Below are positions 20,657 through 24,455 of a DNA stretch of 24,455 bases, one piece after another. Origin of the DNA: DATDOR01 sp035512695 (GTDB lineage Bacteria > Chloroflexota > Anaerolineae > Anaerolineales > JABWBV01); the NCBI GenBank assembly GCA_035512695.1, contig DATKDL010000104.1, positions 1 through 24,455 on the forward strand, given 5' to 3'. Numbering within the stretch: position 1 is the first letter of the stretch; each line of letters opens with the position of its first letter. The position numbers and the translations under genes were made by a program. The notes beneath the pieces are model-generated. The model had not been told where the DNA came from. It saw only the letters and a program-made list of their open reading frames with translations, and made no database searches.

Positions 20657-21430
20657 ATGGCGGATCGCAAACTTTTGAACGCCGAGGGGAAAGCGAGCCG
20701 GGTCCTGCTGGTCCCGGTCTCCATCCTCGCGGGTCTGCTGGGGTGGGCGCTGGCCGTGCGGGTTTCCGGGCTGCCGGCTTTTATCCTGCCTTCTCCGGGC
20801 CAGGTTTGGGCGACGCTGGTCGAGCGACTGGCGGACGGGAGCCTGCTGTTCCACTTCCGGATCACCCTGGCCGAGGTCCTGGCCGGGCTGGCGCTGGGGC
20901 TGGTCGTGGCGTCCGTCCTGGGCTACCTGCTGGCCAAATCCCCGGCCGCCGAGCGGCTGCTCTCGCCGTATATCGTCGCCAGCCAGGCGGTCCCGGTCGT
21001 GGCGATCGCCCCGCTGCTGATCATCTGGTTTGGTCCCGGGTTGATCTCCAAGATCCTGATCTGCGCGTTGATCGTGTTCTTTCCGGTGCTGGTCAACGTC
21101 ATCGTCGGGCTCCGGTCGGTGCCGGAGAACCTGCACGCCCTGATGCGCTCGCTCAACGCCACCCGGGCGCAGACTTTCTGGAAGCTGGAAGTCCCGGCGG
21201 CGCTGCCGGTGCTGCTGGGCGGGCTGCGGATCGGGGCGACGCTGTCGGTGATCGGCGCCGTGGTCGGCGAATACATCGGCTCGGACCGCGGGCTCGGCTT
21301 CCTGGTCCGCCTGGGGGACGGCAGCTACAACACCGCCCTGGTCTTCGTCGCCGTGCTGGCCCTGGTCCTGCTGGCGCTGAGCCTTTACGGAGCCGTCGTC
21401 GCGCTGGAGCGGAGGTTGTTGAGGTGGTGA
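20657..21430 (+). CDS. ribX: ABC transporter permease, RibX-type flavin importer
   Basis: This 257-residue inner-membrane protein has about six helices and belongs to the SsuC/TauC/ThiX permease family (BPD_transp_1). The N-terminal helix is LLVPVSILAGLLGWALAV. The ATPase-docking loop is SLNATRAQTFWKLEVPAALP, followed by GLRIGATLSVIGAVVGEYIG. It forms the pore with the lipoprotein (21517) and ATPase (22625). The FMN riboswitch directly upstream indicates that the substrate is riboflavin or a flavin, as for the RibXY systems described from riboswitch surveys, not thiamine precursors or sulfonates as the families' default names suggest. ATG 20657 directly follows the second hairpin and has no free ribosome binding site. 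Downstream alternatives would remove the first helix. Confidence 0.85.
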   Translation: MADRKLLNAEGKASRVLLVPVSILAGLLGWALAVRVSGLPAFILPSPGQVWATLVERLADGSLLFHFRITLAEVLAGLALGLVVASVLGYLLAKSPAAERLLSPYIVASQAVPVVAIAPLLIIWFGPGLISKILICALIVFFPVLVNVIVGLRSVPENLHALMRSLNATRAQTFWKLEVPAALPVLLGGLRIGATLSVIGAVVGEYIGSDRGLGFLVRLGDGSYNTALVFVAVLALVLLALSLYGAVVALERRLLRW

Positions 21431-21433
21431 GTG

Positions 21434-21490
21434 GGTGAATGGGCGAATGGGTGAGCATAGCCGTATGCTCGCCCATTCACCCATTCGCCC
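21434..21490. repeat. Octamer-built inverted repeat between permease and lipoprotein genes
   Basis: Positions 21433-21459 pair with 21464-21490 with one mismatch and two G-T wobbles around a GCCG loop. The units are GCGAATGG/GTGAATGG. It lies inside the importer operon, 3 nt after the permease stop, so it cannot be a complete terminator if the operon is co-transcribed. Confidence 0.82.
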
Positions 21491-21502
21491 ATTCGCCAAA
21501 AG

Positions 21503-21516
21503 GAGAATCGATTCTC
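21503..21516. promoter_or_regulatory. 14-bp palindrome over the ribY ribosome binding site
   Basis: GAGAATCGATTCTC is a perfect palindrome that ends at the base before ATG 21517 and includes most of the Shine-Dalgarno AGGAGA (21501-21506). In RNA it could form a small hairpin masking the site, and in DNA it could be an operator. Confidence 0.45.
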
Positions 21517-22482
21517 ATGCAACGTTTCCTCACTTTGAGCTTTTTGCTCGCGGCGCTGCTCTCCAGTTGTGGTTCGCTCGGGGGGGATGGGGAGCTGCAG
21601 AAGGTGCGGCTGCCGATGGGGTTCATCCCGAACGTGCAGTTTGCGCCGTTTTATGTGGCGGTGGAGAAGGGATATTTCGCCCAGGCCGGGTTCGAGATCG
21701 AGTTCGATTACAGCTTCGAGACCAACGGGGTCCGGCTGGTCGGGGCCGGGGAGGTGCCGTTCGCCGTCGTCTCCGGCGAGCAGGTGCTTCTGGCCCGGGA
21801 GCAGGGGATCCCCGTCGTCTACGTGGCTGCCTGGTTCCGGGAATTCCCGATCACCGTCGTCGCCAAGGCGGGCGCGGGGATCGAGACGCCGGCCGACCTC
21901 GCGGGCAAACGGATCGGGCTGCCGGAGCTGCTGGGGGCCTCTTACATCGGCCTGCGCGCCCTGCTGAACGAGGCCGGGATCGCCGAGACCGAGGTGACCC
22001 TCGATTCGATCGGGTTCAACCAGGTCGATGCCCTGGCGACCGACCAGCAGCAGGCCGTCGTGGGCTATTTCTCGAACGAGCCGATCCAACTGCGAGCCCA
22101 GGGATTCGATGTCGTCGAGATCCGGGTCGCCGACTACATCAGCCTGGCGTCCAACGGCCTGATCACGAGCGAAACCGCCATCCGGGACGACCCCGAGATG
22201 GTGCGCCGTTTCATCGAAGCCTTTCTGAAGGGCCTGCAGGACACGATCACGAACCCCGAAGCGGCCTATACGATCAGCATGGCCTTCGTCGAAGGCCTGC
22301 CCGCAGGCGACCCGATCCAGTCCGAAGTCCTGACCGCTTCAATCGCCTTCTGGCGCACCGCCACCCCCGGCCGGTCGGATCCCCAGGCCTGGGAAAACAC
22401 CCACGCCCTCCTGCTCGATATGGGAATGCTGACAGCGCCGCTCGACCTGACAGCCGCCTACACGAATGAGTTTGTGCCATGA
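21517..22482 (+). CDS. ribY: Substrate-binding lipoprotein, RibY-type (NMT1/THI5-like)
   Basis: The 321-residue exported protein has a lipoprotein signal peptide with lipobox LSSC (Leu15-Cys18). The NMT1/THI5-like two-lobed binding domain includes VRLPMGFIPNVQFAPFYVAV (start of lobe 1). It continues with EKGYFAQAGFEIEF, VSGEQVLLAREQGIPVVYVA, the hinge PADLAGKRIGLPELLGASYI and VGYFSNEPIQL. This family is often annotated as a pyrimidine or thiamine-precursor binder, but its operon is under an FMN riboswitch, so riboflavin or a related flavin is the best guess. ATG 21517 is chosen over an earlier ATG at 21439 because AGGAGA precedes it and the earlier start would translate repeat DNA and spoil the signal peptide. 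Confidence 0.87.
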   Translation: MQRFLTLSFLLAALLSSCGSLGGDGELQKVRLPMGFIPNVQFAPFYVAVEKGYFAQAGFEIEFDYSFETNGVRLVGAGEVPFAVVSGEQVLLAREQGIPVVYVAAWFREFPITVVAKAGAGIETPADLAGKRIGLPELLGASYIGLRALLNEAGIAETEVTLDSIGFNQVDALATDQQQAVVGYFSNEPIQLRAQGFDVVEIRVADYISLASNGLITSETAIRDDPEMVRRFIEAFLKGLQDTITNPEAAYTISMAFVEGLPAGDPIQSEVLTASIAFWRTATPGRSDPQAWENTHALLLDMGMLTAPLDLTAAYTNEFVP

Positions 22483-22487
22483 GATGT

Positions 22488-22559
22488 GAATGGGCGGATG
22501 GGCGAATGGGCGAGAAAGAGCATTGTAGGTTTCTCGCCCATTCGCCCATCCGCCCATTC
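22488..22559. repeat. Perfect 30-bp hairpin of GCGAATGG octamers
   Basis: Positions 22488-22517 are the exact reverse complement of 22530-22559, with a 12-nt loop. The arms are octamers GAATGGGC/GGATGGGC, including a matching variant unit (GGATGGGC opposite GCCCATCC). It begins 5 nt after the lipoprotein stop, within the importer operon. Confidence 0.92.
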
Positions 22560-22623
22560 GCCCATTCGCCCATTCGCCCATTCGCTAATTCGCTAATTCG
22601 CTAATTCGCTAATTCGCTGATTC
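22560..22623 (+). repeat. Eight tandem octamers ending one base before the ATPase start
   Basis: Exactly eight 8-nt units follow the hairpin without interruption: GCCCATTC x3, GCTAATTC x4, GCTGATTC x1. One base (T, 22624) separates them from ATG 22625. The shift of unit type along the array suggests stepwise expansion from different seed units. No ribosome binding site is present. Confidence 0.93.
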
Positions 22624-22624
22624 T

Positions 22625-23359
22625 ATGCTACTCGCCCAAAACCTCTCCATGACCTTCCCAAACGGGAACGGTGGATTGCGTGCGGTGGATGAGGTTTCGT
22701 TCGCCGTCGCCGGGCGGGAGTTTGTGTGCATCCTGGGGCCGTCGGGGTGCGGGAAGACGACGATCCTGCGGCTGCTGGCCGGGCTGCTGGTCCCGACGGC
22801 GGGGCGAGTGGTGTTCAACGGGGAGACGGTCACCGCGCCGCCGCATGGGGTCGGGATCGTGTTCCAGGACTCCAACCTGATGCCCTGGCGGACGGTCCTG
22901 GAGAACATTCGGCTGCCGCTGGAGATCGCCGGCGGCGGGTCTCGAGAGACGGTCCGGGAGCTGGTCGAACTGGTCGGGCTGAGCGGTTTCGAAGATGCCC
23001 TGCCGGGCGAGCTTTCGGGTGGGATGGCCCAGCGGGTCGCGATCGCGCGGGCGCTGGTCCAGGATCCGGAGGTCCTGCTGCTGGACGAGCCCTTCGGCGC
23101 GCTGGATGCGCTGACTCGCGAGCGGATGCGGCTGGAACTGCTGCGGATCTGGAACCTGCGGCGCAAGACGGTCGTGATGGTGACGCATTCGATCAACGAG
23201 GCCGTCTTCCTGGCCGACCGGGTGCTGGTGCTGAGCCCGCGCCCGGCGCAGCTGAGGCTTGAGGTCCAGGTCGATCTGCCGCGGCCGCGGGAGCCGGAGG
23301 TGGTGCATACGGAGCAGTTTGGGGAAATCGCCAAGCGCGTCAGGAGGGCGATAGAATAG
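22625..23359 (+). CDS. ABC transporter ATPase of the flavin importer
   Basis: This 244-residue cytosolic ATPase of the SsuB/TauB/ThiZ type energises the permease and lipoprotein encoded just upstream. It has Walker A GPSGCGKTT (38-46), the Q-loop FQDSNLMPWR, the ABC signature LSGGMAQRVAIARAL (~130-144) and Walker B LLLDEPFGALD. The D-loop region and the H-loop His in MVTHSINEAVFLADR complete it. All catalytic parts are intact. ATG 22625 gives the expected N-terminus (LLAQNLSMTFPNG). It has no ribosome binding site and abuts an octamer array, so its translation may depend on readthrough coupling or on an unusual initiation mode. It is the last gene before a terminator. Confidence 0.9.
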   Translation: MLLAQNLSMTFPNGNGGLRAVDEVSFAVAGREFVCILGPSGCGKTTILRLLAGLLVPTAGRVVFNGETVTAPPHGVGIVFQDSNLMPWRTVLENIRLPLEIAGGGSRETVRELVELVGLSGFEDALPGELSGGMAQRVAIARALVQDPEVLLLDEPFGALDALTRERMRLELLRIWNLRRKTVVMVTHSINEAVFLADRVLVLSPRPAQLRLEVQVDLPRPREPEVVHTEQFGEIAKRVRRAIE

Positions 23360-23405
23360 GACGCGGAAAATGCGGATCAAAAACGGATTTTCCGTGTTCT
23401 ATTTT
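23355..23405 (+). terminator. Terminator hairpin after the importer operon
   Basis: AATAGGACGCGGAAAAT (23355-23371) pairs with ATTTTCCGTGTTCTATT (23387-23403) using two G-T wobbles. The left arm includes the ATPase stop codon, and TT follows the right arm. It probably ends the ribX-ribY-ATPase transcript. Confidence 0.72.
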
Positions 23406-23420
23406 CGATGCTGTTAAGGT

Positions 23421-23426
23421 TAGAAT
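23421..23426 (+). promoter_or_regulatory. Possible -10 box TAGAAT before the zinc-ribbon protein gene
   Basis: TAGAAT lies 10 nt upstream of ATG 23437. With no ribosome binding site in between (CTCCTCCAAG), transcription would leave only a few bases of leader. No firm -35 is visible. Confidence 0.3.
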
Positions 23427-23436
23427 CTCCTCCAAG

Positions 23437-24366
23437 ATGCGTAAGCTCACCTTCCTCCTTCTTCTTTTCCCGCTTTTTCTCCCTATTCCCGCCCGCGCGC
23501 AATGGCAGGGGAACATCCGGTTTGAGACGGTCCAGATCGACCTGTGGCCCGAGTATGACCGGCAGGCGATCCTCGTCATCCTTCGGGCGAAGATCGCCGG
23601 GGATACGCAGCTGCCGGTCGACCTGACGATCCGAATCCCGGCTGAAGCCGGCGAACCGAACGCCGTCGCCGTCCGCCCCGCCGGCGGCCCGCCGCTCAAC
23701 ACCGAATACGAGCGCCAGGTGCTGGGCGAATGGGCCTATATCAACCTGACGGCCACCGTTCCGGATATCCAGATTGAATATTACGACCCGGGGATCGTCC
23801 GCGAAGGGGCGCTGCGCGAATTCGTCTATGAATGGCCGGGGGATTACGCGGCCGGTACCGTCGTCATGCTCGTGCAGCAGCCGACCGGGGCCGAGAACCT
23901 GTCCACCATCCCGCGCCTAACGGCTGTCACGCAGGATTCGTTCGGGCTGGTGTACATGGGCGGCGAGATCGGTGAAGTCGCCGCCGGCGAGAGCTTTACG
24001 CTCTCCGTCTCCTATGAAAAACAGACCGACGACCTGACGGTCAATTTCCTGCCGATCGAGTCGTCCGAGCCGCTGGCGGAGGACACACCGGGGCGGATGA
24101 GCCTGACCAGCGCCCTGCCATGGGCCATGGGGATCGTCGGGATCGCCGTGATTTTCGTCGGGGTCTACTGGTACTGGTCGACCGGCCGGCGGCTGAACCC
24201 GGAAAACCGCCGCCGGACGGACAGACGGGCACGACCGCGGTTCATCGAACCCGAACTGCGTGAGACCGTCGAAGAGGAGTCGAACACGTTCTGCCACCAA
24301 TGCGGGAAGCGGGCACATCTCGGAGACCGGTTCTGCCGGTCGTGCGGGACCAAGCTGAAAGTATAG
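23437..24366 (+). CDS. Exported membrane protein with C-terminal cytosolic zinc ribbon
   Basis: This 309-residue protein of unknown function has three parts. The first is a signal peptide (residues 1-~23, LTFLLLLFPLFLPIPARA ending AQA-like). The second is an extracytoplasmic, strand-rich region of ~200 residues (FETVQIDLWPEYDRQAILVI and similar). The third is a membrane helix at ~224-247 (SALPWAMGIVGIAVIFVGVY) followed by a basic linker and a zinc ribbon. The ribbon has two CxxC pairs, FCHQCGK and FCRSCGT, near the end. The extracellular part sits outside and the zinc ribbon inside the cell, an architecture recurrent in Chloroflexota. It could sense or scaffold something across the membrane. 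It is the last gene in the window, after the importer terminator. A link to flavin uptake is not supported. Confidence 0.8.
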   Translation: MRKLTFLLLLFPLFLPIPARAQWQGNIRFETVQIDLWPEYDRQAILVILRAKIAGDTQLPVDLTIRIPAEAGEPNAVAVRPAGGPPLNTEYERQVLGEWAYINLTATVPDIQIEYYDPGIVREGALREFVYEWPGDYAAGTVVMLVQQPTGAENLSTIPRLTAVTQDSFGLVYMGGEIGEVAAGESFTLSVSYEKQTDDLTVNFLPIESSEPLAEDTPGRMSLTSALPWAMGIVGIAVIFVGVYWYWSTGRRLNPENRRRTDRRARPRFIEPELRETVEEESNTFCHQCGKRAHLGDRFCRSCGTKLKV

Positions 24367-24393
24367 GTCCTCAAAACGATGGAGGGCAAATTT

Positions 24394-24428
24394 GGGGGGC
24401 GGCTGTGGCTCCGCCGCAGCCGCCCCCC
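24394..24428. terminator. GC-rich 16-bp hairpin after the zinc-ribbon protein gene
   Basis: GGGGGGCGGCTGTGGC (24394-24409) pairs with GCCGCAGCCGCCCCCC (24413-24428) through a TCC loop with one wobble. Outer GTCCT (24367-24371) and AGGAC (24451-24455) could close a larger structure. There is no T-run in the window. The right edge cuts off what follows. Confidence 0.6.
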
Positions 24429-24455
24429 CAACCGCCCGCCCCCGAAAATTAGGAC

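Noticed and set aside
20608..21438. Alternative plus-strand frame over the permease gene
   Set aside because: It is a Gly/Ala/Arg-rich shadow. The other frame gives a canonical ABC permease with its EAA-type loop.
22488..22623. Possible CRISPR array because of regular short repeats
   Set aside because: The units are 8 nt with no spacers, there are no 24-40 nt direct repeats with unique spacers, and no cas genes are present.
20657..23359. Reading the importer as a thiamine-precursor (ThiXYZ) or sulfonate/taurine system
   Set aside because: The family similarity permits it, but the upstream control element is an FMN aptamer with its full conserved core, and no THI box is present.

Overview
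The window is GC-rich, densely packed bacterial DNA that reads like a free-living Chloroflexota genome, most plausibly Anaerolineae. That placement is an inference. It rests on gene content (a fused ATP sulfurylase/APS kinase, an FMN-riboswitch-controlled NMT1/THI5-like ABC importer, a membrane protein with a cytosolic zinc ribbon), on GC-rich codon use and on unusual intergenic repeats. No rRNA, tRNA or marker gene is present to confirm it.

Layout. (1) Positions 1-1033: the tail of a membrane protein, then a tandem universal-stress protein. (2) Positions 1097-19399: about 17 co-directional plus-strand genes that look like a surface-glycan locus. They are a bifunctional PAPS synthase, an SDR, a DUF2071 protein, a CMP-nonulosonate synthetase fused to a KdsC-like phosphatase, a YjjX-type NTPase, a flavin-binding PNPOx-like protein, a NeuB-type synthase, a capsule-type GT-B protein, two PAPS-dependent sulfotransferases flanking a decayed PIN-toxin remnant, a YdcF-like protein, a GT2, a second cytidylyltransferase, a 2-hydroxyacid dehydrogenase, a second SDR, an MptE-like DUF115 protein, a GT39-like membrane glycosyltransferase and another GT2. 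The parts fit together: PAPS synthase makes the sulfate donor used by the two sulfotransferases, while NeuB plus the cytidylyltransferases make an activated nonulosonic (sialic-acid-like) sugar. The simplest reading is a sulfated, nonulosonate-containing surface polymer or glycoprotein glycan. (3) Positions 19456-20220, minus strand: type III pantothenate kinase. (4) Positions 20304-23359: promoter, FMN riboswitch with an unusual hairpin inserted in its P2 loop, two terminator-like hairpins, then an ABC importer (permease, lipoprotein, ATPase) best read as a RibXY-type riboflavin importer. (5) Positions 23437-24366: a secreted/membrane protein with a zinc-ribbon tail.

The most unusual feature is the spacer DNA. 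Nearly every gene junction carries a long, near-perfect inverted repeat with a 15-30 bp stem. Many are built from tandem 7- or 8-nt units (GCGAATGG, GCTAATTC, CAGCGAAT and others), and some run exactly from stop codon to stop codon or end one base before a start codon. Related heptamer arrays (CCAGGCA, GATTYTC, YTTCAAC) also lie inside genes, in frame, at domain linkers and surface loops, including the aligned position of both sulfotransferase paralogs. This resembles the short tandemly repeated repetitive (STRR) sequences known from cyanobacteria, but here in an apparently unrelated genome and coupled to hairpins. All coordinates and pairings were worked out by eye.
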